A stretch of 8,944 nucleotides of DNA from Oscillospiraceae bacterium (lineage in GTDB: Bacteria; Bacillota; Clostridia; Oscillospirales; Oscillospiraceae). The position numbers and the translations under genes are program-made. The notes under the pieces were generated by a model. It saw only the letters and a list, made by a program, of their open reading frames with translations, was not told the DNA's origin and did not search any database. Location of the stretch: NCBI GenBank assembly GCA_020025345.1, contig JAHHSH010000064.1:1-8944 (forward strand). The letters run 5' to 3'. This document shows positions 1-6,303 of the stretch, one piece after another; the first letter of the stretch is position 1; each line of letters opens with the position of its first letter.

Positions 1-464
1 CGCATCTCCGCATCAATGGAGAGGCCGTTGGCCACCTTATTGACGGCCGTTTCCGTATCATAGCCTCCCAAGCCCTCAAACCGGGCGGTCAGCTCTCCGT
101 AGCGCCGCAGGATCTGCTCGTCGCTCTCGCCGTTTGCCATGCGCTCGGTGAGGGCATCCATCTCCTCCTTCAGCCGGAACATCCGGGAAAAGGCGGATTG
201 CAGCACATCCTCCACGGTGTAGCCCGCCGGGTACACCGGAATCTGGGAAATTAAGCCCACACGACGGCCGGAGGCAATCACCACCTGCCCCTCGTCGTAG
301 TCCAGTTCCCCGGTGAGGATGCGAAAGAGGGTACTCTTACCGGCGCCGTTCTTGCCTAAAAGACCTACGCGCTCCCCGGTGTCAATCTGAAAGGTCAGAT
401 CATCCAATATTTTCTTTTCCAGATCAAAGGACTTGCTCAGTCCCGATACACTGATGTCGATCAT
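1..464 (-). CDS. ABC-F family ATP-binding protein, N-terminal 154 residues (cut by window edge)
   Basis: N-terminal part of a soluble ABC-F ATPase, a family of tandem-ABC proteins that act on ribosomes (translation factors or antibiotic-target protection) and have no membrane domain. Translation from ATG at 464 gives MIDISVSGLSKSFD, with Walker A GKNGAGKST at residues 37-45 and a Q-loop Gln in LISQIP (Q74). A charged, probably helical stretch at about residues 95-125 sits where the first ABC domain has its alpha-helical subdomain. The signature motif, Walker B, linker and second ABC domain lie beyond base 1, so the subfamily cannot be told. The start ATG overlaps the murF stop as ATGA, and GGAAGAA inside the murF end serves as ribosome site, so translation is probably coupled to murF. 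The family call rests on the start of the first domain (which resembles ABC-F more than transporter ATPases); another ABC ATPase is less likely. Confidence 0.85.
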   Translation of the reverse strand, partial: MIDISVSGLSKSFDLEKKILDDLTFQIDTGERVGLLGKNGAGKSTLFRILTGELDYDEGQVVIASGRRVGLISQIPVYPAGYTVEDVLQSAFSRMFRLKEEMDALTERMANGESDEQILRRYGELTARFEGLGGYDTETAVNKVANGLSIDAEM

Positions 465-1819
465 GAATAAGTTTCTTCCAGTTCTTTTACAATTTTGCCA
501 AATTCCATGGCATGGGACGCCTTTACCAGCGCCGTGGTGCCGGGTGTCAGCAGTTGGTGAATGGTGGGCAGTGCTTCTTCGATGGTATCAAAATGCACAC
601 ACGCATCCCCCGCAGCGGCGGCAATCGCCGCAGATTTAGGTCCGATAGCCACCACATGGTCGAGTCCCAACTCCTTGGTCAGACGACCGATCTCCCGGTG
701 AGCACTCTCACTCAGCTCACCCAGCTCGCCCATATCGCCCAAGATTGCCAGCTTTTGTCCGTGGCTCTTGGCCAGGATACGCAGCGCCTCAGCCATGGCC
801 TGCGGGTTGGCGTTATAGCAGTCGTCAATGACCAGGCGATCCTCCCGCATCCGCAAACGGCGCATCCGGGAGCCGGTGGAGACGTAGGCCGCCACACCGT
901 CCACGATCTCCTGATGGGAAAGGCCCAGATACTCACCGATAACTGTTGCCATGGAGGCAGAGTAGATCATATAAAGGCCGGGGGACGGAATAGACAAGCG
1001 ATAGGTGTCCTTTTTTGTGGTCACGGTGCAGTCGATGCCCTCGATACCACGATCTACGATCTCCGTCACACGGATATCGCAGTTCTCGCTGAGGCCGCAG
1101 CGCACTGTCTCAAAGGGCAGCTGGAGCGTATTGAGGAGCTCATCATCGCCGTTGAGGACGGCAATGCCGCCCGGCTGCAGGCTCTCAAAAATCTCGCTCT
1201 TACTGCGCAGCGTTCCCTGCCGCGTGTTGCCCATATTCTCAATATGGGCATCGCCGATATTGGTAATCACTGCGATCTGCGGACGCACCATGACGCCCAT
1301 ATAGCGCAGCTCGCCAAAATGATCCATGCCTGTCTCAATGACAGCAGCCCAATGCTCCCGTTCCAAACGCACCAGCGTCTGGGGAACACCGATCTGATTA
1401 TTGTAGTTGGCCTCCGTCTTTAAGGCAGGGCCGTGCTGCCCCAGCACCGAGGCGATCATCTCCTTGGTGGTGGTCTTACCGGCGCTGCCGGTGATCTGCA
1501 CCACAGGGATATCAAAAAGTCCCCGATACCAAGCTGCCAAATCCCGAAGAGCCAGCATCGTATCGGCTACTTCAATGTAGAATTTTCCCTCGACAAGCTC
1601 CTCCGGCGCGTGCTGGCAGAGACAGCCGGCAGCACCGGCCCGGAGGGAACTTGTCACATAGGCGTGACCGTCAAACCGCTCTCCCACCAGAGGGACAAAG
1701 AGATCCCCCAGTGCAATACGGCGGCTGTCGGTGGACATACCGGTAAAAGTATCCGCCCCGCTCTGCAGCAGCGTTCCGTGCACTGCCCGGCAGAGATCCG
1801 CAACACGACATTCGATCAT
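461..1819 (-). CDS. murF: UDP-N-acetylmuramoyl-tripeptide--D-alanyl-D-alanine ligase MurF
   Basis: Cytoplasmic Mur ligase that uses ATP to add D-Ala-D-Ala to UDP-MurNAc-tripeptide, the last soluble step of peptidoglycan precursor synthesis. The 452-residue length is normal for MurF. Domain order is visible: N-terminal substrate domain with STDSR (29-33); central ATPase domain with the P-loop GSAGKTTTKEM (111-121), NYNNQIGVP (138-146), ETG (162-164) and NIGDAHIENMG (187-197, catalytic-type His192); C-terminal domain with Arg318 (GSRMR), DDCYNANP (332-339, a MurF hallmark) and GDMGELG (361-367). One point is unusual: where Mur ligases normally have G-x-H-N/M-x-x-N-A-L-A-A, this protein has GLYMIYSASMA (281-291), so the usual His and second Asn are replaced by Tyr283 and Ser287. 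The ATG at 1819 overlaps the ddl TGA (ATGA), with GGAG five bases upstream. It is the second gene of ddl-murF-abcF, directly downstream of the enzyme that makes its substrate. Confidence 0.97.
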   Translation of the reverse strand: MIECRVADLCRAVHGTLLQSGADTFTGMSTDSRRIALGDLFVPLVGERFDGHAYVTSSLRAGAAGCLCQHAPEELVEGKFYIEVADTMLALRDLAAWYRGLFDIPVVQITGSAGKTTTKEMIASVLGQHGPALKTEANYNNQIGVPQTLVRLEREHWAAVIETGMDHFGELRYMGVMVRPQIAVITNIGDAHIENMGNTRQGTLRSKSEIFESLQPGGIAVLNGDDELLNTLQLPFETVRCGLSENCDIRVTEIVDRGIEGIDCTVTTKKDTYRLSIPSPGLYMIYSASMATVIGEYLGLSHQEIVDGVAAYVSTGSRMRRLRMREDRLVIDDCYNANPQAMAEALRILAKSHGQKLAILGDMGELGELSESAHREIGRLTKELGLDHVVAIGPKSAAIAAAAGDACVHFDTIEEALPTIHQLLTPGTTALVKASHAMEFGKIVKELEETYS

Positions 1820-2877
1820 TCCCGCTCCGCCTTTCTTGCCTTTAAAGATTCCTGCACCACTGTCTCACACAGATCGCCGTAGCTGATCCCTACAGCGGCG
1901 GCCTCCTGGGGTACCAGCGAAGTGGATGTCATACCCGGCAGAGTGTTAACTTCCAGACACCAGGGGCGTCCCTCCTCGTCCAGCAAAAAGTCGGTACGAG
2001 AGTAGACAGAAAGGCCCAGTGCCCGGTGCAGGCGCAGCGCCATTTCGCCCATCTCATGCCACACGGCATCGTCGATGGGTGCAGGGCACACCTCTTTTGC
2101 GCCGCCGGACTGATATTTTGCCTCATAGTCAAAATAGTCGGAGGCGGGAACGATCTCCACCGCCGGGAGATAGGTATCTCCCAGCACAGCCACCGTCAGC
2201 TCCCGACCCTTGATTTTCTTTTCGACAATCACATGGTTGCCGTAACGGAGAATGTTGCGCAGTGCCTTTTCCAGTTCCTCCTTGGTATCGGGCAGTTCCA
2301 CACCGATGGAGCTGCCGCCGTTGACGATCTTCACGGCGCAGGGCACTTCCAGTTCCTCCACCAGACGGGGAATATCCTCCTCACAGTAGATCACATCCCG
2401 CCAAGGAGCGCTGCGGATATGCTCGGCATCCAGAAAACGCTTGGTAATGGACTTATCCATGGCCATGCCGCTGCCAATATAGCCGGAGCCGGTATAGGGA
2501 ACGCCCAAAAGATCCAGCGTTGCCTGCATCCGTCCGTCCTCGCCGCAAGCGCCGTGGAGTGCCAGGAACACCATGTCCGCCATGGTGCAGACCGTCAGCA
2601 CATCCTTTCCCAGAATGGAGGGACTCTGATCCTTCCGGCTGCGGCGCACTGCCTCCAGATCCGGGGCTGTGCTCTCTACACGCACATCGCTGCAAAGACC
2701 GTCCGGGGCGTCAAAAATATCCTTCAAATCACCCTCGTACTGCTCCAGTCCCATGAACATATCGACCAGGATCGCCTGATGCCCCTTTTCACGAAGGGCA
2801 CGACACACGCCGGTACCAGACACCAGCGATACATTGCGCTCTGTACTCAGGCCGCCTGCCAACACAACAATTTTCAT
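1816..2877 (-). CDS. ddl: D-alanine--D-alanine ligase
   Basis: ATP-grasp enzyme that joins two D-Ala molecules; the product is used by MurF, encoded next. The 353-residue length fits the longer Ddl class. Visible motifs: GGLSTERNVSL at 8-18 (Glu13 is the first-D-Ala-site acid), FLALHGACGEDG at 104-115, YTGSG (128-132), AMDK (139-142), the ATP-binding VKIVNGGSSIGV at 182-193, VEKKIKGRELTVAVLG at 218-233, and the C-terminal metal/substrate region RTDFLLDEEG, LEVNTLPGMT (309-317) with GMTSTSLVP. The omega-loop reads YEAKY (251-255), with the Lys-Tyr pair expected for D-Ala-D-Ala specificity rather than the D-Ala-D-Lac or D-Ala-D-Ser Van ligases. An oddity is Ile184 where VKP is usual (VKI). The start ATG at 2877 has AGAGG six bases upstream. 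It is the first gene of an operon driven by the promoter at 2958-2986. Confidence 0.97.
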   Translation of the reverse strand: MKIVVLAGGLSTERNVSLVSGTGVCRALREKGHQAILVDMFMGLEQYEGDLKDIFDAPDGLCSDVRVESTAPDLEAVRRSRKDQSPSILGKDVLTVCTMADMVFLALHGACGEDGRMQATLDLLGVPYTGSGYIGSGMAMDKSITKRFLDAEHIRSAPWRDVIYCEEDIPRLVEELEVPCAVKIVNGGSSIGVELPDTKEELEKALRNILRYGNHVIVEKKIKGRELTVAVLGDTYLPAVEIVPASDYFDYEAKYQSGGAKEVCPAPIDDAVWHEMGEMALRLHRALGLSVYSRTDFLLDEEGRPWCLEVNTLPGMTSTSLVPQEAAAVGISYGDLCETVVQESLKARKAERE

Positions 2878-2957
2878 ACTGCACCTCTCTATTTCACCGC
2901 TTCACCGCAGCAAAAGTGTGGCAAAGCCAATCTGATTTCACACGAATTCAGTGTAAT

Positions 2958-2986
2958 AGTATATCATACCAATACTATAATTACAA
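2958..2986 (-). promoter_or_regulatory. Sigma-A promoter of the ddl-murF-abcF operon, with overlapping inverted repeat
   Basis: Read on the minus strand: -35 TTGTAA (2986-2981), 17-base spacer, -10 TATACT (2963-2958) preceded by TGA, an extended -10. The start of transcription should lie near 2951, leaving a leader of about 75 bases before the ddl ATG. A 7-bp perfect inverted repeat (ATAGTAT at 2956-2962 and ATACTAT at 2972-2978, nine bases apart) spans the -10 and part of the spacer and may be an operator, or may simply reflect AT-rich promoter DNA. No terminator or riboswitch-like fold is apparent between this promoter and ddl. Confidence 0.75.
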
Positions 2987-3030
2987 CCAAATCTACCGCG
3001 CACTACCGCATTTTTCCAGCGGCACAGCGC

Positions 3031-3065
3031 AAAAAATCTCCCGCACCTTTTGCAGTACGGGAGAT
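3031..3065 (-). terminator. Intrinsic terminator after the ftsW/rodA-type gene
   Basis: On the minus strand, ATCTCCCGTAC pairs with GTGCGGGAGAT (with one G-U pair) around a short A-rich loop, followed directly by a run of six T. It lies 13 bases or so after the TAA of the FtsW/RodA-type gene and upstream of the ddl promoter, so it separates the two minus-strand transcription units. Confidence 0.9.
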
Positions 3066-3078
3066 AAATCGTTGTCGC

Positions 3079-4227
3079 TTATTTCAGCCACTCCGGCAGT
3101 GTTCGTCCGTGGATGCTGCTGACCATACCCATGGAGACAAACAGCGTCACGATGGAGGAGCCGCCATAGCTGAAGAACGGCAGCGTCAGACCGATCACCG
3201 GCAGGACGAAAAGGCACATGCCGATATTAGAGAGAGTCTGGAAAATCAGCATACCTGCCATACCCACGCAGACGTAGGACTCCATTTGCGACCTTGCCTT
3301 GGTAGCCGTCACAAGGCATCGGATAATGATGGCAGACAGCAGCACGATTACCAAAAGGCAACCCAGCATCCCCAGCTCTTCACCGATCGCAGAAAAAATA
3401 AAGTCCGTGTGACGGAACGGCAGACTCTGGCTGAACTCACTCTGGGTCTGCGTACCATGGTAGAGGCCCTGTCCTGTCAGCTTACCGCCGCCCAGCGTCA
3501 GAAGGCTGCGTGTCTGGTGCCAGCCGACACCCAACGGATCCAAATCATGGTCAAAGAGGATCCGGAAGCGATTCATCATATATTCCGGTATCTTTTCCTC
3601 CTGCCATAAAAGGAAGAACGCGATCCCGGCGCCGCTGATGCCCAGAACGAACCAGCGGGTGGCCACACCGGCGGCAAAGGCCATGCAGGCAAATACGAAC
3701 ACATACACAAGGGCGCTGCCCATATCGGAGGAGATGGCGTAGTAAAGGCCGATCATCAGCAAAAGGTGCCCACCCAGCATGGCAACCGAAGGAACGGATT
3801 TCAGATCCCTGTTCTCCTTTAACCACACCAGCTGCTGCGCCAAAAGAAGGATGAAGGTCATCTTCACAATCTCCGCCGGCTGGATATTCACGGGAAAGCC
3901 GGGGATGTGGAGCCAGGCCAGGTTACCGTTACTCTCAAAACCCAGCGGCGTTTTCAAAAGCAGGATAAAGCCAATATTAAACGCCAGAAGCCACTTCCAC
4001 TTCTTCACGACTTCCGTTAGATCCACCATGGATACCAGAAAGTAGAGCACTACACCGATGATGGCGGCGCCTCCCTGCACGATCACATAGCGGCGCGTCT
4101 CCATATAGTTGGTAGCGCTGGAAATCATTACAAGGCCGTAAACCGTGGCGGCGCAGCAAAGTCCCAGCAGTACCAGATCGGCCTGCCGGACAATATCAGC
4201 TATAAATTCTAATCTGCGTCGAAGCAT
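3079..4227 (-). CDS. FtsW/RodA/SpoVE-family (SEDS) peptidoglycan glycosyltransferase
   Basis: SEDS-family integral membrane glycosyltransferase that polymerises lipid II into glycan strands, normally together with a class B penicillin-binding protein. The 382 residues are mostly hydrophobic segments (about ten by eye), starting with ADLVLLGLCCAATVYGLVMI near residues 16-35. Family motifs: INIQPAEIVK-type QPAE (116-119), SDMGSALV (167-174), the extracellular loop motif HTDFIFSAIGEELG (273-286) whose Asp275 matches the catalytic Asp of RodA, and LPFFSYGGSS (349-358). ATG at 4227 is chosen because AGAGG lies seven bases upstream, it follows the promoter at 4264-4292, and it places the first membrane segment normally; the open frame extends to 4434 but that extra part crosses the promoter and is polar, non-family sequence. 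It is close to ddl-murF, in a separate transcription unit. RodA and FtsW (or sporulation SpoVE) cannot be told apart safely here; the compact length and short termini lean toward RodA. Confidence 0.92.
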   Translation of the reverse strand: MLRRRLEFIADIVRQADLVLLGLCCAATVYGLVMISSATNYMETRRYVIVQGGAAIIGVVLYFLVSMVDLTEVVKKWKWLLAFNIGFILLLKTPLGFESNGNLAWLHIPGFPVNIQPAEIVKMTFILLLAQQLVWLKENRDLKSVPSVAMLGGHLLLMIGLYYAISSDMGSALVYVFVFACMAFAAGVATRWFVLGISGAGIAFFLLWQEEKIPEYMMNRFRILFDHDLDPLGVGWHQTRSLLTLGGGKLTGQGLYHGTQTQSEFSQSLPFRHTDFIFSAIGEELGMLGCLLVIVLLSAIIIRCLVTATKARSQMESYVCVGMAGMLIFQTLSNIGMCLFVLPVIGLTLPFFSYGGSSIVTLFVSMGMVSSIHGRTLPEWLK

Positions 4228-4263
4228 ATATTTTCCTCTGTTTCTTCTGTTTCTATGTCCTAT

Positions 4264-4292
4264 AGTGTACCACAGGAACTTTTTTCTGTAAA
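4264..4292 (-). promoter_or_regulatory. Sigma-A promoter of the ftsW/rodA-type gene
   Basis: On the minus strand: -35 TTTACA (4292-4287), 17-base spacer, -10 TACACT (4269-4264) preceded by TGG, an extended -10. Transcription should begin near 4257, about 30 bases before the ATG at 4227 and its AGAGG site. It is back-to-back with the plus-strand tsaE promoter, without overlap of core elements. Confidence 0.7.
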
Positions 4293-4305
4293 CATGGCCT
4301 TCCCC

Positions 4306-4334
4306 TTTTCTTTTGCTTTTTTCTGTGCTATAAT
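4306..4334 (+). promoter_or_regulatory. Extended -10 promoter of tsaE-tsaB
   Basis: A perfect TATAAT (4329-4334) is preceded by TGC, giving an extended -10. The -35 position (4306-4311, TTTTCT at 17-base spacing) matches poorly, which is common for extended -10 promoters. Transcription should start near 4341, some 25 bases before the tsaE start codon. It fires away from the ftsW/rodA-type gene in a 138-base divergent region. Confidence 0.65.
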
Positions 4335-4353
4335 ATATTGATTTTGAAAAAGC

Positions 4354-4359
4354 GAGGTG
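4354..4359 (+). promoter_or_regulatory. Ribosome-binding site deciding the TTG start of tsaE
   Basis: GAGGTG lies six bases before the TTG at 4366. The alternative in-frame GTG at 4357 falls inside this motif itself and has no ribosome site of its own, so the TTG is the better start. Confidence 0.65.
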
Positions 4360-4365
4360 TGTGGT

Positions 4366-4794
4366 TTGGAATATCTCTCCCACAGTGCCGCCGAGACAGA
4401 GGCTGTCGGTGAGGCACTGGCAAAGCGGCTGCACCGCGGCAGCGTAGTGGCCTACCGCGGCGGACTTGGCATGGGAAAAACCGCTTTTACACGGGGGCTT
4501 GCCCGCGGCTTAGGCTGCCGTGGTCGCGTCACCAGCCCCACCTTTACCATCGTCAACGAATATAACGGTACCATTCCCCTTTTCCACTTCGATATGTACC
4601 GTCTCGACAGTGCCGACGCCCTTTTTGACATCGGCTGGGACGACTATCTGGAGCGCGGCGGCGTATGCGCCGTGGAGTGGAGCGAAAATGTTGCCGATGC
4701 CCTGCCGGAGGACACCGTCTATGTGACCATTGAGCGGGACGGCTGCCATGATGACTGGCGAAAAATCCGCATTGAAGGAGACGAGGAAAAGTGA
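4366..4794 (+). CDS. tsaE: tRNA threonylcarbamoyladenosine biosynthesis ATPase TsaE
   Basis: Small P-loop ATPase that works with TsaB and TsaD in transferring the threonylcarbamoyl group to A37 of ANN-decoding tRNAs. The chosen TTG start gives 142 residues, normal for the family (the upstream GTG would give 145). Walker A is GGLGMGKT at 32-39, followed by family motifs SPTF (57-60), FHFDMYRL (73-80), DIGWDDYL (88-95) and VEWSEN (103-108), all typical of TsaE/YjeE. The usual G-D-L-G-A-G-K-T has Gly33 where Asp is normal; all P-loop residues that hold phosphate remain. The stop overlaps the tsaB start (GTGA), so translation is probably coupled. First gene of a plus-strand unit driven from 4306-4334. 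Confidence 0.95.
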   Translation: MEYLSHSAAETEAVGEALAKRLHRGSVVAYRGGLGMGKTAFTRGLARGLGCRGRVTSPTFTIVNEYNGTIPLFHFDMYRLDSADALFDIGWDDYLERGGVCAVEWSENVADALPEDTVYVTIERDGCHDDWRKIRIEGDEEK

Positions 4795-5504
4795 AGATTT
4801 TAGCCTTAGAGACTTCCGCTAAAAGCGTGAGCACGGCCATCAGTGAGAATGGCGTCATCCTTGCCAGTGCTTACCAGAACACCGGTCTGACCCACAGCCG
4901 CACCCTGATGCCGCTGGTGGACGGGATGCTTCGCTCGGCAGATTTGACCGGGCAGGACATGGATCTCATCGCCGTAGCCAACGGCCCCGGTTCCTTTACC
5001 GGGCTGCGCATCGGCGTCTCCGCCGCCAAGGGCCTTGCATGGACGCTGGACGTCCCCTGCTGCGGCGTCTCCACGCTGCTGGCTATGGCACAAAACCTGC
5101 GGCATATGGACACAGAGATCGTCTGCGCCATGGACGCTCGGCGCCAGCAGGTCTATAATGCCGTGTTCCGCGCCGAAAACGGCGTTCTGGAGCGGCGCTG
5201 CGAGGATCGTGCCATCTCTCTGGAAGAACTGTACGAGGAACTGAAAAACAGCGATGCACCGAAAATAATTGTTGGAGACGGTGCCAAGCTGTGCTATACT
5301 TATCTGTTGGAAAAGGGTCTCCCCTGCCGTCTGGCTCCGCCGCAGCTCATCATGCAAAACGCTTCTGGTGTCGCACTGGCAGCGCAGGAGCTTGCCGAAA
5401 ACGATCAAACTGTCTCCGCCCGCGATCTTGTGCCGGTCTATCTCCGTCTCTCGCAGGCAGAGCGTGAGCGGCTTGCCAAGGGCTTGAAGATCACGGTAGA
5501 TTGA
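4791..5504 (+). CDS. tsaB: tRNA threonylcarbamoyladenosine biosynthesis protein TsaB
   Basis: ASKHA-fold partner that heterodimerises with TsaD and is required for t6A37 formation on tRNA; it has no metal site of its own. The 237 residues show the N-terminal ALETSAKSVSTAI (5-17), LTHSRTLMPLVDGML (33-47), the family signature NGPGSFTGLRIG (64-75), AMDARRQQVYNAVF (113-126) and the C-terminal PVYLRLSQAERE (215-226). The start is GTG at 4791, which shares four bases with the tsaE stop and has GAGG a few bases upstream. In many Firmicutes rimI and tsaD follow tsaB; here upp follows instead, so tsaD must lie elsewhere in the genome. No terminator is seen between tsaB and upp. Confidence 0.96.
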   Translation: MKILALETSAKSVSTAISENGVILASAYQNTGLTHSRTLMPLVDGMLRSADLTGQDMDLIAVANGPGSFTGLRIGVSAAKGLAWTLDVPCCGVSTLLAMAQNLRHMDTEIVCAMDARRQQVYNAVFRAENGVLERRCEDRAISLEELYEELKNSDAPKIIVGDGAKLCYTYLLEKGLPCRLAPPQLIMQNASGVALAAQELAENDQTVSARDLVPVYLRLSQAERERLAKGLKITVD

Positions 5505-5564
5505 CCACCCCCCAAAAAGTATATCCCATGATTACTTATATCATTATAACAAAGGAGAAGAACC

Positions 5565-6200
5565 ATGTTTAACGAGAAAGTGCACGTCATGGACCATCCC
5601 CTGGTGGCCCACAAGCTGTCTATCATGCGCGACAAGAACACCAGTGTCAAGGATTTCCGCGAGCTGGTCTCCGAGATCGGTATGCTCATCACCTATGAGG
5701 CTACCCGTGATCTTCCCATGACCACCAAGACGGTAGAAACGCCTCTTTGCACCGCTGAGATGCCCACTCTGGCCGGCAAGAAGTTCGCTGTTGTGCCCAT
5801 CCTGCGTGCAGGTCTGGGTCTGGTGGAAGGCGTGCTGCGTCTGGTTCCCTCTGCTCGTGTGGGTCATATCGGTATGTACCGTGACGAGGAGACACTGGAG
5901 CCCCATGTTTACTTCTCCAAGATGCCTAAAGATGTCGCTGACCGTGACATCATCATTGTCGATCCCATGCTGGCTACCGGCGGCAGCGCTGTGGCTGCCA
6001 TCGACGAGATGAAGAAGCGCGGCTGCAAGAACATCAAGCTGATGATCCTCGTGGCTGCTCCCGAGGGTATTCACTACGTGCAGGAGCATCATCCCGACGT
6101 GGATATCTACTGCGGCGCTGTGGATCAGGGCCTCAACGAGCACGGCTACATTGTCCCCGGTCTGGGCGATGCTGGTGATCGAATCTTCGGCACTAAGTAA
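5565..6200 (+). CDS. upp: Uracil phosphoribosyltransferase
   Basis: Cytoplasmic salvage enzyme converting uracil and PRPP to UMP. The 211-residue length is standard. Motifs: YEATRDLP (44-51), [10 protein letters not shown] (77-86), the PRPP-binding loop [11 protein letters not shown] (132-142), and the C-terminal uracil-binding region [14 protein letters not shown] (197-210). ATG at 5565 has AAAGGAG seven bases upstream. Codons are strongly biased to CTG, CGT, ATC, AAG and GAG, consistent with good expression. The 60-base gap after tsaB is AT-rich at its 3' end, but I see no convincing -35/-10 pair, no terminator and no PyrR-type attenuator; upp may be read through from tsaB or have a weak promoter. 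It ends at a strong terminator. Confidence 0.98.
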   Translation: MFNEKVHVMDHPLVAHKLSIMRDKNTSVKDFRELVSEIGMLITYEATRDLPMTTKTVETPLCTAEMPTLAGKKFAVVPILRAGLGLVEGVLRLVPSARVGHIGMYRDEETLEPHVYFSKMPKDVADRDIIIVDPMLATGGSAVAAIDEMKKRGCKNIKLMILVAAPEGIHYVQEHHPDVDIYCGAVDQGLNEHGYIVPGLGDAGDRIFGTK

Positions 6201-6213
6201 GGAAATATACATC

Positions 6214-6246
6214 AAATAGGCGGTACAGCTGTACCGCCTATTTTTT
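6214..6246 (+). terminator. Intrinsic terminator after upp
   Basis: AAATAGGCGGTACAG (6214-6228) and CTGTACCGCCTATTT (6229-6243) form a perfect 15-bp palindrome with T continuing to 6246. It begins 14 bases after the upp stop. In the opposite direction only a short T run follows, so it should work mainly on the plus strand. It closes the tsaE-tsaB-upp unit. Confidence 0.93.
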
Positions 6247-6268
6247 GTTTGAGTCCTACAAATTTTTA

Positions 6269-6297
6269 TTGCATTCCCTTTTGTTTTCGTGTACAAT
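6269..6297 (+). promoter_or_regulatory. Sigma-A promoter of the ssnA-ygfK unit
   Basis: -35 TTGCAT (6269-6274), exactly 17 bases of pyrimidine-rich spacer, -10 TACAAT (6292-6297). Transcription should begin near 6304, giving an untranslated leader of about 135 bases before the ssnA ATG. It lies 23 bases after the upp terminator, so ssnA-ygfK is its own transcription unit. Confidence 0.75.
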
Positions 6298-6303
6298 AAC
6301 AAT

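Noticed and set aside
512..1423. 303-codon plus-strand open frame opposite murF
   Set aside because: Shadow of murF; no ribosome site or family motif.
2026..3609. 527-codon plus-strand open frame opposite ddl and the ftsW/rodA-type gene
   Set aside because: It is antisense to two genes with clear family motifs, crosses a terminator and a promoter, has no family motif of its own, and its His/Gln-rich composition is typical of the shadow frame of GC-rich genes.
4228..4434. 69-residue N-terminal extension of the FtsW/RodA-type protein
   Set aside because: It covers the promoter and ribosome site of the gene and runs into the tsaE coding region on the other strand; the ATG at 4227 is well supported.
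5501..5529. TTGACC at 5501 as the -35 of a upp promoter
   Set aside because: At 16-18 bases spacing there is no -10-like hexamer; the AT-rich stretch nearer upp has no matching -35.
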